A stretch of DNA of 64,000 nucleotides, taken from Nelumbo lutea. Taxonomy: Eukaryota > Streptophyta > Magnoliopsida > Proteales > Nelumbonaceae. Every line of letters begins with the position of its first letter. Within the stretch, counting starts at the first letter, position 1. Positions 9,465 through 20,049 of this stretch are shown in pieces. Below the pieces are notes generated by a model, which was not told the origin of the DNA, made no database searches, and saw only the letters and a list, made by a program, of their open reading frames with translations. Both the position numbers and the translations under genes were made by a program. The stretch is taken from NCBI GenBank assembly GCA_022828595.1, contig JAKGHH010000005.1, positions 22,891,875-22,955,874 of the forward strand. The letters run 5' to 3'.

Positions 9465-11066
9465 GATTTATGGTTTATAAGTTTATAACCTTTTGAATTT
9501 TCAAGGTAGCCTATGAATGTGCATCTTACAATCTTGTTGTCTAGTTTACTTCTTTGCTGATTTGGAATCCAAACATAGGGAGTTAATTTATTAACTTTTG
9601 TAGGTACTCTATTTAATATATACATGGATGTATTTACAGCTTCCCCCAAAAGATATTACTTAGTGAGTTGATGTTTTATACCATGTTCTCTACAAAATTC
9701 ATCAAATAAATTAAAAATATACTCACTTCTTCTATAACTTCTATGTGTTTGTATCTTTCTTCCTAATTGAATTTCTACTTCAGTTTTATATTCTTTGAAT
9801 TTATCTAACACTTTAGAATTTTGTTTTAGAAGTTAAATTTGTCCAAATCTTGAAAAATCATATACAAATGTAACAAAATATTCCATTCCCCTATAAGTTT
9901 TTACGGTTAGGGACCCACACACATCTGAATGCACTATGTCTAATAATTCTTCACTTTTCATGAAGGCAATCTTGTCATTTTAACTTCAAGCATGGTTCAT
10001 AGAATTTAAAATTTATATCCATTTTTGGGAGAAGTCCACTAGATGTCATTCTAAGCATTTTATCCTTATTTATGTGTCCTAGACGTAAATGCCATATATA
10101 AGCATTAATATCATCACAAGCAAATGAGTAATAAGAAAAGGAAGATATTTTATTAATAATGAGATAGTACAATCCATCAACTTTCTCTCCCCTTACAAGG
10201 ATATGCCCATGCTTCCCAATAGTAACTTTTTTGACCTAAAACGAACCTCAAATCCCTTTTCATCTAGAAGAGGGATAGATCAAAGATTTTGCCTCATTGT
10301 AAGAGCATATAATACATCATTAAAAATAAAGTTTGCAGAGGCATCTATGGAAATTTTTAATGTCCCTATTTCCAATACATCATAATAAGTATTATTCCCC
10401 ATGAAAATTTTATGTTCTCCATCTTGAATTTCCTTGAAATTCACAAACAACTCCCTATTCTTGGAAACATGGTGAGTTGAGATTGAATCTATCCACCAAC
10501 CTAGATGATTTGAATTAGTCATGAGGGATTTTGAAATAACACAAATATTGTCTTTAGTTCCAGAAGTTCCACATTCTTTTTGTTCTTGTTATTATCTTGA
10601 TAGTCATTTTCTTATTATAATTCTTATTTCCTTCCTTCTTGAACTCCCTACAATCAGGTTTTGTATATCTAGCTTTTCCACAATTGTAACAAGTTAATTT
10701 CTTTTTGTAGCTTTTCTAAAAATTAGATTTTTTATGCCACTTGTTTTCCCTTTAAAATTTGTTTTTTACTTCCCTATTCCTATTGGGTTGTTATTTATCT
10801 TAGTGGTAGTAGTGTTAGTCATCATAGCTTGATCTGATTTCTTTTTGTTTTCCCTTTTAGCCTCTAATGCTAATAATGTAGTAAGACTTTTTAAGTTCAG
10901 AAAAATTACAAAAAGGTTCATGGAAAGAACTATAGGTTCCCACGAATCAGTTAAGCTATGCAATATATTAGAGATTTGTATTTTTTCAAGAATGGGATTT
11001 CCAAAATTCAGAAATCATTGTGATTCAGCCCAATTCTTTATCATGTCTGAAGTCCCTCTTAAGATA
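9465..11066 (-). pseudogene. Ty1/copia gag-protease-integrase remnant
   Basis: Order on the - strand follows copia. The gag region (about 11060-10760) has HSLTDSWEP, and a zinc knuckle near 10690-10640 reads CYNCGKARYTKPDC, with Tyr where His is expected. The protease part (10522-10280) has WWIDS and MGNNTYYD, but the usual DSGA is DSIS. GAG-pre-integrase (10172-9975) has WHLRLGHI. The integrase core (about 9960-9640) has HSDVCG, but the second catalytic Asp is replaced by Tyr (RSYRRSEY). The integrase end (9649-9470) has YILNRVPTK and FIGYLENSKGYKL. The continuation is at 7508-6931. Frameshifts and stops throughout mean it is dead. Confidence 0.85.
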
Positions 11067-12330
11067 GATTGTATCTCTCAAGTGGCAGTTCCGCCAAACA
11101 CAAAGATGACAGTGCCGACTCATTCCCTTATAGTGAGTATCTCCATCTCCAAGAAAGATTTAATGAAATGTCTATTAAGTTGGCCAAATTGGAAGCCAAG
11201 AAATCCCAAATTGTTCAATCTACTCCTGTAATGGGAACCCAACCATCTTTCCCTCCTACATCCAATGCCTTTGTATCCTCCTCATCCCAAAACCCAACAC
11301 CTATGCCAGAAACAACATATTGGTCACCTCCCTTTGTCTTTACTATGGAAACCAAACAAGCTCATCAATCGAGGAAATTTTCCACTCATAACTTTGAGAA
11401 TTTAGCCATACCACAACACACTACTACATCCTCGGGAGGAAAGAATTTGAACTGTCGTGCAATCGCCACTCCAAGATTTCTTTAAGATTGAATTATAGCA
11501 GAAAAAAGATGAATTGAAGAGATTGAAAGAAGTTCAAAACTTGGGATTTACAGATTTCAAAGAGTTGTGTTTATACCCTGATGTGGAATTGCCTATTAAA
11601 TTTAAGATGACAGACCTTGAAAGGAAGGGATACTAACAAACTCATTTGAAAATCTTTTGCAGTGATACGTTTTAATATGGATCAAATAAGAAGTTACTCA
11701 TTCAAATGTTCCAAAAGATCTTTATGGGGAGTGCTAGAACCTAGTTTGTAAATTTGGCAGATGAAAAGAAAAAGACTTGGAAAGGCGTTTTAGAGCCATT
11801 CTTTGACTAGTTTTCTTACAACATGGAGTTTGCACCAGATCGATCAATCTTGAGTCTCTGACTCAGAAGTTAGGAGAAACTTTCTTAGATTATGCAAATC
11901 GATGGCATGAAATGGCAGCTAGTTATGAAACTCAATGCCAAAAGAAGAGATGGTGGGCTTGCTCATTAAGATGTTGAAGGACCTATATCATACCTTGCTA
12001 ATTGCATAACCTTTGAAGGATTTTAGTGATGTTGTGAAGGGAACTGTCAGAATCCAAGAGGCTCTTAGGCATGGTCGAATCAACCCGATGATGATTCCTA
12101 GAAATTCACCATTAGTTGGGATGTCCTTTCCAAAGTATAATGAAGAGAGTTAAGTGCAAGTTATATTTGCTTTTGACTCTTAAGTACCTTAAGCCCATTA
12201 TCCAAAAAGTTTTAAAATTGCAACATATCCTAGATCTTTTTAGACTAGTTGGACCAATCCCGAGCAAACATATTATCCTTCACCGTACAAGAACAAACAT
12301 ATCATCTGCCTCCCTTAGCCTTGATCACTA
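11067..12330 (+). pseudogene. Ty3/gypsy gag remnant (other strand, other family)
   Basis: Frames on + give a charged, Pro/Ser-rich N-terminus (11069-11485, with MSIKLAKLEAKK) and then a retrotransposon Gag region spread over several frames. Readable blocks are DFKELCLYPDVELP (about 11560-11600), QMFQKIFMGSA (about 11705-11740), SYNMEFAPDRS (about 11820-11850), LGETFLDYANRWHEMAA (about 11873-11920) and RIQEALRHGRI (about 12050-12085). This block order matches Gag of plant Ty3/gypsy elements. Gag would form the particle shell around element RNA. There are at least four frame breaks and no recognisable protease or RT follows. It begins where the copia gag ends. Confidence 0.7.
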
Positions 12331-13194
12331 ATCACTCTCCTCAAAGGGAAAGAAGAAAACTCTCTCCTTTGTTAGTTTAAATGTAACTTTTGGAGTTGGG
12401 GAACAATGCTCTCTATCCTACTTTCACATTCACCGAGAGCATCTTTTCATCATTGTACACAATCCCTATCCCTTTTTGTTTTCATGTCATTCCACGACAC
12501 ACATTGAACTATGTCCAGCCTGACCCCTTGCAAAGGGGTACATAAAGTAGCCCATTTTACGGGTCCGACCACTTTCATCAATAAAATACCAAATTTTCCA
12601 ATGACTTTTTCTGCCATTTACTTTTCCTTGAATTGCCTAATCATAACTGAACAGTAAATCCTATTGGGTCCTATTACCCTTAGAGGAAGATGAAGATTCC
12701 CATTTCTAAGAAAGTTGCTTAATTGAAACCTAAGATAATTGTGGAGTTGCAATGAATCATAAAGACATGTCTTTGTAAAAGGTTAGTTGACAATCTTTGA
12801 TGCGCATATGGAAATACCTAATAAAAGGGAATAGCCCAGTGAATAAAAGCACTAGAGCCCATCCCTACCCACCTCATTAGACATTTCAAATAGCATTGAG
12901 CATAAATCTTAATCGTTTTCCAAGAGCACCCAAATATCCTAAAATGGGGTAGTTTTGACAATTTAAGTATGTATCTTCTATCAATTTTCCCAAAGCCAAT
13001 ATAGATAGAGTAAGAGTATCATCATGACCTAGTGTTTCATTAATTGATAAAAGAAAGGATTAGAGGCCACCTCTGGTCATCTTAATTCTCAGGTGACCCT
13101 ATTATTTCTCAAAATCTGCTAGTTAGCCTGATTGAGCCATGCATAAATACCTTTTCCTTACTAACTAGTCAAATTTCTGGTGTACTTTTGTTCC
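12331..13194. other. Unassigned, probably degenerate retroelement sequence
   Basis: No frame with recognisable domains. The base composition and its position after the gag remnant suggest decayed 3' parts of the same element, but I cannot show this. Confidence 0.35.
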
Positions 13195-13265
13195 AAAAAA
13201 AGAGAAGAAAGAAAAAAGCAAAAATAAAAAAAAAGAAAAAGAAAAAGGAAAAGAAAAGGAGAGCG
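13195..13265 (+). repeat. Purine-rich A/G tract
   Basis: About 70 bp of almost only A and G (runs such as AAAGAAAAAGAAAAAGG). It may be a decayed polypurine tract or plain low complexity. Confidence 0.7.
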
Positions 13266-13609
13266 TTGAAGAAGAAGCTAGGGCAACCTAACATGGAGGA
13301 ATGCTCAAAGAAGATTGGAAAAATTGGAAAGTTTTAAGGAGATGGAAATCAAGGATTTGGAAAGTTACAGATTAAGGTCAAGTTTGTACGTTCAGAATTT
13401 GGAAAATCATTTTCTTCAATTGATATCAACCCACTGGAACAACATTAAGAAATAGCTCTAATCTAGTTCTAGATTCCTTATTATTGTTGCAAATGTGGAT
13501 ATCTAGACTAGTTGACAAAGATTTATTTACTGGCCCATCACATAAAGTTTCTAAAACCAAGTTAGTTGATGATGTTCCATGCTTCAAATTGTTTGCATAT
13601 AGGATGCCT
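13266..13609. other. No recognisable feature
   Basis: AT-rich DNA of mixed composition. I see no repeat, motif or credible frame. Confidence 0.5.
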
Positions 13610-13933
13610 TCACATTAAAAGAATATTGCAAATAGGTTGTTGTGTATATTTCCACCACATAAATATATGTAGAGAATTTTGAGTAGACAAGAAAAGCATC
13701 AAACCTGGGCAACCATCACTACTAGCCAATCCTACATGCAAGTTAATAGGTGATTCTACACATTTTGTGGCTGACAAAGAATATGAGACCTGGATTTTAT
13801 CAGCCCCTTCCGCATTGCTTTCATGAGCTTCAGATGAAGCTTGACCACCAATATGTTCTATAGCTTCAGCAGATAGATCCATTTTCTTGGGCTCAAGAGG
13901 TCCTAAACTATTTTGTCTTGCCTTAAAACACAC
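13610..13933 (-). other. Unassigned open frame, possible gene or element fragment
   Basis: A 107-codon frame on -, including KKMDLSAEAIEH and SSEAHESNAEGADK. Unlike neighbouring frames it has a mixed, soluble-protein composition in its middle (about 13880-13720) and then turns hydrophobic. GT dinucleotides in donor-like context (CCAG then GTTTG, near 13707) allow the idea that only 13933-13708 is an exon remnant. No family is recognised and no function is proposed. It could be chance. Confidence 0.25.
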
Positions 13934-14270
13934 TCTTCATATTTCATCCAGAAGATCCCATGAGCTTGTAGCAAGAGAACACCTTTTCTGTTGGCCAAAC
14001 CCAAGTGAAAAAGAAAGAAAAAGGTAAATGGAACATCATAAGGATTTTGAAAATAATATAACCAGCACCTAGTACATATATCCCTTTTGTCAGCATATAA
14101 TTAGTCATAATTGTTCACACCATGTTCAAAGGTCTAGCATATCACTGGAAGTTGATAATAAATCGGTTTGGTTACTTTAAAAATCATGTTTGTCCTAGCA
14201 ACCCAAAGTTCCTCCAAGCAACCCAAATCGGTTTGGTTACTTTTTTATTCTGACCTGTGAAAAATCCTAG
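13934..14270. other. Non-coding, with short direct repeats
   Basis: AATCGGTTTGGTTACTTT occurs at about 14161 and 14226, with AGCAACCCAAA doublets between. Otherwise nothing is recognised. Confidence 0.5.
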
Positions 14271-14915
14271 ATGAGGTGGATATTGACCCATCTAGAAGGG
14301 AGAGTAGGATTTGGGTCCCTTCTCCTTTGGGTGTATTCTCATGTTCCACTTTCTTCAAAGAACTGGCTCATTCCCCACCTGTTTTTTGACTCCCTTTTCT
14401 ACTTTTGGAAGTTTGGGGTAGACCAATTCCTCACAGAATTAGTGCTTTTTGTTGAGAAGCTTTCCTTGAAAAGTGTAACACTTGCAACCTACTTCAAAGA
14501 AGGCCTAATTGGTGTTTATTCCCACACTGGCGCATCCTTTGTAAGAATAATGGTGAGAATTGTTATCACTTACTAGTTTATTGCCCATTTGATTCAGAGA
14601 TCTGGTGTTGGTTTTTCTATCTTTTTGGTTGCAGGTGGACACCCCCCCCAAATGTACAAAGCCTATTCCATTCTACTAATGTTAGGGGGCTGAAGACGAG
14701 AGGAAAAATTCTATGGAGATGTGTAAAAGCAGTTGTATGTTGGACAATCTGGGAGGAAAGGAATCAATGGACCTTTCGTGGGAAAGAAAGAAATAAGAGT
14801 GTAATCATTGAACTAATTTCTATAAGGGTGATTCATTGGGTTAAGACTTTGCAACTTTTTGAAAACTATTCAGAAGGAGATATTATTAGGAAGTGGAAAG
14901 AAGTGGCTTGGTCAT
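14271..14915 (+). pseudogene. LINE (L1-type) ORF2 C-terminal part with zinc-binding domain, broken
   Basis: Across frames on +, 14450-14610 reads like the zinc-binding region at the end of plant LINE reverse transcriptases: EAFLEKCNTCNLLQRR, then CKNNGENCYHLL and CPFDSEIW. Downstream, 14725-14900 gives VCWTIWEERNQWTFRGKE and KWKEVAW, the typical link to the terminal RNase H. The RT core is absent, so the copy is 5'-truncated or decayed beyond recognition upstream of about 14271. The gypsy insertion cuts the LINE at about 14915; the RNase H half resumes at 19554. No intact frame remains. Confidence 0.75.
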
Positions 14916-15754
14916 CTAACCCACTAAATGACCTACTCTAGGAATCCTTGAATCAAGTTGTTATGCGCACCCAGAAGCTAGAAAACAAGCTGTAGTTGAT
15001 CAGATTAGAGCCTTAAGGAAACTAAGTCTTTAAAGACCCCAATCTTGAAGACACCACAAAGGTTGATCACTCCCTTGATAAGTCAAGATATTGTATTCTA
15101 CCAAGAACACAATAAGGCAAAGCAAAGCTTGCTGAAAATACCTCTATATTATTCATTGATTTTCGTGTTACATAGTTGTGGCCTTTATATAGGCATGTAA
15201 ACATCATTATCTTATAAAGAAACTCATAATCTTATAAGGAAACTCCTAACTAATGATGATCCCTTTAATTTAGGAAAGCAAATCTGCATGAAATATAAAT
15301 CCTTTTAAAAGACTACAACTAATGACAACTAAGCATTGAAAAGTCAAAATAAACTCAAACAAGACAAAACAAGCCCAACAAGCCCATCAAGCCCATCAAT
15401 ACATCTTAGCATGCGAATTGGGCCTTTTCTTATCATGTCCAAGCGCCAAGCCCATCAATACATCTTATGTCATGGATTCCAAGCTTTGTTCTTCAAGATC
15501 CAAGCCCTTGCTCATCGTCTTGCACATAAAGATAGGTGATTATCCTTGGTGAAGCTTTGGACACCTCTAAAGCAGTCTTAGAATCTTCTACAATAGCCTC
15601 TTTGTCTTGAACTTTCATGATTAAGCCTTGTAAAGCCTCTTTCATCCTCTTTGTCCTTGCCCTAGTCATTGGCCCACTGATTCATTGCAAAAGATCTTGA
15701 GAATATTTGGGAATATTAGCTTGAGCCATTTGGACAACTCCTCGATCTCTATTA
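14916..15754 (-). repeat. 3' LTR of gypsy element 1
   Basis: About 839 bp, homologous to the LTRs at 18720, 37382, 41315 and 56342. A TATA box lies at 15191-15184 on -. The outer end is mutated. The inner end (TTATTAATAG-like, near 15754) is set by comparison with the solo LTR at 56342-57099. Confidence 0.8.
15184..15191 (-). promoter_or_regulatory. LTR TATA box
   Basis: TATATAAA on the - strand, in a CCTATATAAAGGCC context that is conserved, or nearly so, in the other LTR copies (for example near 37652). Confidence 0.55.
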
Positions 15755-16770
15755 TTCCTTCCTTTCTTGAAAGGATTCGTCCTCGATTCATGATGGAACT
15801 GGGTATGAAATCTATTTGATGCTCAACACCTCTTAAGGAAGGTAATCCATGGGGAATCTCCTTGGGAAATAGGTCCTCAAACTCCAGCAATAAAGACACA
15901 ACACCACTAGGCAAAGAGGGGTTTGGGTCATTAGTAGAAAAGTAAACATCATTGTACATAAGTACAAGTAGTTGCTGCCTTGCAATCATGACACTCTTAA
16001 CCTCACTTTTTTTACTCATTCCCTTGCTTTTCTCTCCTTTTTATACACTTTTCTCCCTAGTTTTTCTCTCAGTCTCACTCTTTCCACTTGCACCTTTCCT
16101 CTCGGTCTCACTTGCTCTCTTTGTTTTTTTTTTTGTTCACTTTCTATCTTTTTCTTTTCCTCTTGCTCACACATTTGTTCTTCTCTCATTTTGCACCTAA
16201 TCTGATCTTCATAAGCTTGCAAAGGTTTGAGAGGGGTTAGTACAATATTTTGGTTATTCATTACAAATGAATATCGGTTTTTGTACCCATCATGTGTAAC
16301 CTTCTTATCAAACTGCTAGGGTCGGCCAAGCAATATCTGACCAGCGTGCATTGGTGCCACATCACATAGAACCTCATCCTCATATTTGTCAATTGAAAAG
16401 GAAACCAGAACTTGCTTAGTTACTCTCACTTCTCCACATTCAATCAGCCATTGCAATTTGTATGGTTTAGGATGCTTTATGGTATGCAGATTCAGCTTAT
16501 CTACCAACAACGTACTAGCAACATTAGTACAACTTCCACTATCAATAATCATAGTACATACATTATCCTTCACATGGCATCTTGTGTGAAAAATATGCTC
16601 ACGTTGCTCCTCATCACCATCATCCTTAGGCTGTATACTTAGGGCTCTCCTTGTAACCAGCAAATCACCATGAACGGGTTCTGCAACTTCAACATCAGAA
16701 CAATCCTCTAATGGTGGCATCTCATCCTCACTTGAGCTAGCACTTTCTATTTATTCATTCTCCAACACAA
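15755..16770 (-). pseudogene. Protease and pol linker of gypsy element 1, RT to integrase deleted
   Basis: The frame 16720-16316 carries an aspartic protease: HTRCHVKDNVCTMIIDSGSC with the catalytic DSG, then ILLGRP. This protease would cut the element's polyprotein. A Lys/Glu-rich linker follows (16261-16016), then 16019-15780 with SLLLEFEDLFP and GVEHQIDFIP, the stretch that normally precedes RT. The frame then reads, in another phase, the NPF-like end of pol. Hence the RT, RNase H and integrase coding part is missing. The protease active site is intact, although stops separate it from gag. Confidence 0.8.
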
Positions 16771-16792
16771 CCATAACTTTTTTGTTTGGGCA

Positions 16793-17726
16793 TTAACAAG
16801 AAATATGCCCAAACCCTTGGCACCTAAAACACTTAACATCACGCAACTTAGAAGAAGTTTTAGTTTTGGTTTTACCTTTATGAACAACAACCAAATCCTT
16901 TTGCTTTGCTTCCTCCTTTGTTTTTGAGGTAGCTTTCTTGTTCTTCCAATTAGGCTTCCATGAAGAACCAGATCTGAACCATTTTGATTTGATTTGCTTC
17001 TCCACTTTAATGGCTTTGTGCACTAGCTCCTCCATCTCCATATAATGTTGTAAAACAACCACATCAGCAATCTCCTTGTTCAGGCCGCCAATAAATCTAG
17101 CCATTGTTGCTTCTCGGTCCTCCTCTATGTTTGCTCTAATCATGGCTATCTCCATCTCTTTGTAATAGTCCTCTACACTCATAGAACCTTGAACTAGCCC
17201 TTGTAACTTTCTATGCAGATCTTTATAGTAATGGCTAGGTATAAATCTCTTGCGCATTACCAATTTCATCTCTTCCCATGACCGAATTGACCTCTCTCCA
17301 TTCCTACGCTTATTGATCACCAATTGATCCCACCATATGCTTGCATAATCTGTGAACTCCACAGCTGCTAGTTTTACTTTCTTCTGCTCAGAATAATCAT
17401 GGCAATCAAATACGTGCTCAACCTTTCTTTCCCACTCTAAGTATAGTTCAGGATCATTCTTCCTTTGAAAGGTCGGAATCTTCATTTTTATGCTACCCAA
17501 ACTGTTATCTCTTTTGGAAACAGCCTTCTTGCCTCGTCTAGAACTTGATTCCTCCAAATCCAAATCATCTTCATCTTCTTCTTCTTCAAACACGTCTTCT
17601 AGTAGACTTAGAAATAGATGGGGGTTGCAAATCATCTAGCCTCGCATTCAACTTTCTAAATTGTTCATTAATAGCCCTTATGAATAATTTCATGTCAATC
17701 TCTTGTGGTTCTCCTTCAATGCTCAT
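16793..17726 (-). pseudogene. Gag of gypsy element 1
   Basis: The ATG at 17726-17724 starts MSIEGEPQEIDMKL. One small indel near 17597 breaks the frame; gag then runs from 17596 to 16793. Features in order: acidic patch ([13 protein letters not shown]), KMKIPTFQ, the Gag core with [13 protein letters not shown], a WWDQL block, [15 protein letters not shown] and VEDYYKEME, a basic linker, and the start of a CCHC zinc knuckle (CFRCQGFGH). A TAA stop, where the related copy at 39.5 kb has CAA, ends it before the last Cys. Gag would coat element RNA. Confidence 0.85.
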
Positions 17727-18705
17727 GGTTATAACCTACAAAAACTTGCTGGAAATAAGAGAATTTTGTTCCTCACCTCTCTTTGCTTTTTTTTTTCTCA
17801 CACACTCCCTTATGTATTTGCACTCAAATCAGATGGTTATCATGATCTCACCACTCTTTGCCTCTTTTTTTTTTCACACACTCCCTCATGTGTTTGCACT
17901 CAAATCAGATGGTTATCATGATCTCACCACTCTTTGCCTCTCCTTTTTTTTTTCCACTCAAGCCAGCCCCCTTTATGTTCTTAACAGAATCAAGATCAAC
18001 AAATCTCAAGGGGCAATCGTTTAGATGGTGGCAAATCTCAAAATCAAAACTTTAAGAGCTTAGTTGAGCCAAACGGTCAAAATAACGAAAGAAAATCAGT
18101 TATAGGAACCAAAAAGGAATAAGAAAACTTCAAAAGGAAGCAAAAGACATGCAAAAGAAATCACTAGAATATGAAGCACGAAATTAAAGTAATTTAGACA
18201 CAAGAATCCTTATTTGATAATGATTAGTACTAATGAATATAGTAAGATAGTTGTTTAAAGACAAGAAATCCCAGTTCAAAAAGGATTATACAACTGGCTC
18301 TTGAATTAGTCAACTAGTCAAACCCAAAAGGAAAGGAGAACTCATATGAATATGATCTTGCAATTCAAGAAATCCCATTCATGCTAGGAAAAAGATTAAA
18401 AATCAGATCTGCAATCTAACTCTTCCTTCTCCTTTTTTTTCGAATTGGATGTTCTTTTTTTTTCTCTTTTTTTTTATTCTTTTCTTTTTTCGTTTTGGAA
18501 TTTGATGTTCTTTTCTATCTCCCCCCCCCTTTTTTTGCCAAACTAAACACACAAACACATAATTGACTCTATTCGAAAGCACAAAGAAGTCGAATGGAAG
18601 AATTCAAAGAAACTATGCAAGGACAACACAAGAAATGCATGAAGATCAAAGAGAAACACAAAACAAGGATAAGAAAAGGATAAGTAACCTATTTCTAGAA
18701 CCAAG
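17727..18705 (-). other. Leader (5' untranslated region) of gypsy element 1
   Basis: Non-coding, with long pyrimidine runs on + (18420-18535) and a 76-bp tandem repeat next to gag. The homologous leader of element 2 has a single unit. Confidence 0.6.
17778..17952 (+). repeat. Tandem repeat, 76-bp unit, about 2.3 copies
   Basis: The CTCTTTGC...CACACACTCCCTCATGT...GATGGTTATCATGATCTCACCA unit repeats at about 17778, 17854 and 17930. Each unit begins with a T-run, so slippage or unequal exchange is likely. Element 2 has one copy (about 40495-40575). Confidence 0.8.
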
Positions 18706-18717
18706 GCTCTGATACCA
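18706..18717 (-). promoter_or_regulatory. Primer binding site of gypsy element 1
   Basis: On - it reads TGGTATCAGAGC, complementary to the 3' end of plant initiator methionine tRNA, two bases inside the 5' LTR. It fixes the strand and the LTR boundary. Confidence 0.85.
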
Positions 18718-18719
18718 AA

Positions 18720-19553
18720 TGATAAGAACCCACTAGATGACCTGCTCTAGGAACCCTTGAATCAAGTTGTTATGCGCACCCAAAAGCTAGAAAATAAGTT
18801 GTAGTTGATCAGATTATAACCTTAAGGAAACTAAGTGCTTAAAGACCCCAATCTTGAAGATGCCACAAAGGTTGATCACTCCCTTGATAAGTCAAGATAT
18901 TGTATTCTACCAAGAACACAAGAAGGCAAAGCAAAGCTTGCTGAAAATACATCTATATTATTCAATGATTTTCGTGTTACATAGTTGTGGCCTTCATATA
19001 GGCATGTAAACATCATTATCTTATAAAGAAACTCCTAATCTTATAAGGAAACTCCTAACTAATGATGATCCTTTTAAGTTAGGAAAGCAAATCTGCTTGA
19101 AATAGAAATCCTTCTAAAAGACTACAACTAATGACAACTAAGCATTGAAAAGTCAAAATAAACCAAAACAAAACAAAACAAGCCCATCAAGCCCATTAAT
19201 ACATCTTACCATGCGAATTGGGCCTTTTCATATCATGTTCATGCGCCAAGCCCATCAATACATCTTACGTCATGGATTCCAAGCTTTGTTCTTCAAGATC
19301 CAAGCCCTTGCTCATCGTCTTGCACATAAAGATAGGTGATTATCCTTGGTGAAGCTTTGGACACCTCTAGAACAGTCTTAGAATCTTCTAGAACAACCTC
19401 TTTGTCATGCACTTCATGATTAAGCCTTGTAAAGCCTCTTTCATCATCTTTGTCCTTGCCCTAGTCATTGGCCCACCGATTCATTGCAAAGGATCTTGAA
19501 AATATTTGGGAATATTAGCTTGAGCCATTTGGCCAGCACCTCGATCTCCATTA
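18720..19553 (-). repeat. 5' LTR of gypsy element 1
   Basis: 834 bp. On + it starts TGATAAGAACCC and ends CTCCATTA, followed directly by the LINE RNase H. It aligns over its whole length with the LTR at 14916-15754. Its TATA box has one change (TATATGAA). Confidence 0.85.
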
Positions 19554-20049
19554 GATTGCAGTAGCGAAGGAAATCTAGGCCCGTTGGGTATAGGGGGAGC
19601 TTTCAACGATGGTGAAGGTTGAGTTATTGCATTGTATTCTGGTTCTATTGGATGAGGGGACTCTCTTAGAACTGAAATATTGGATGTTTTGGAAGGATTG
19701 AAAAGAGCTCAAGAGTTAAATATCAAAAAACTGATAGTGGAAGGTGATTCTAAGTTGGCTGTAAACTGGCTAATGAAGGATGATTCTAGTTTGTGGAAGC
19801 TTCTAAATGAGAAGAAGAAAGTTAGACATCTCACTCAAAACATGGAAATCAAGTTTCAATGGACTAAGAGGTGTACCAATTCCTTGGCACATTCAATGGC
19901 CAAACAAGGGTTGGGAAGAGTCAATTTTTTCTGGGCAATATTGTAATCAGAACTGTATTCTTGGGAGGGTTAAGAGTTTTTAGCCCTCCTTTTGTATCTT
20001 TCTTTATTAATATCTATTAATAAAAGTCTTTTTCATTTATCCAAAAAAA
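19554..20049 (+). pseudogene. LINE terminal RNase H domain and poly(A) tail
   Basis: Begins in an RNase H fold: DCSSEGNLGPLGIGGAF (about 19554-19604), then LDVLEGLKRAQELNIKK, VEGDSKLAVNWL (Asp and Lys typical of this motif) and NSLAHSMAKQG. The frame is open from 19680 to 19946. The 3' untranslated part has AATAAAAG near 20022 and ends in an A-run at 20042-20049. This is the 3' half of the LINE at 14271-14915, displaced by the gypsy insertion. Terminal RNase H occurs in some plant L1-type LINEs. The frame contains a stop upstream of 19680, so it is a dead copy. Confidence 0.8.

Larger units (their letters stand above)
14916..19553 (-). mobile_element. Ty3/gypsy element 1: two LTRs, gag and protease only
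   Basis: Read on -: 5' LTR 19553-18720, primer site 18717-18706, pyrimidine-rich leader, gag from 17726, protease to about 16310, a short linker, then the 3' LTR 15754 to about 14916. The linker jumps at about 15780 from a region normally just before RT (EHQIDFIP) to the last part of pol. RT, RNase H and integrase are thus deleted. The element splits a LINE. The left LTR end is mutated (expected TGATAAGAAC, seen GTCATCTAAC), so target duplications are not clear. It is non-autonomous as it stands. Confidence 0.85.

Noticed and set aside
14271..14576. 101-codon frame as a separate gene
   Set aside because: It is in the wrong frame of the LINE zinc-binding region. The neighbouring frame gives the family motifs.
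15952..16205. Hydrophobic Phe/Ser/Leu-rich frames on + resembling membrane proteins
   Set aside because: They are the complement of the Lys/Glu-rich pol linker of gypsy element 1.
17545..18024. 159-codon frame on +
   Set aside because: Opposite strand of gag and of the T-rich 76-bp tandem repeat. The repeated peptide is a by-product of the tandem repeat.
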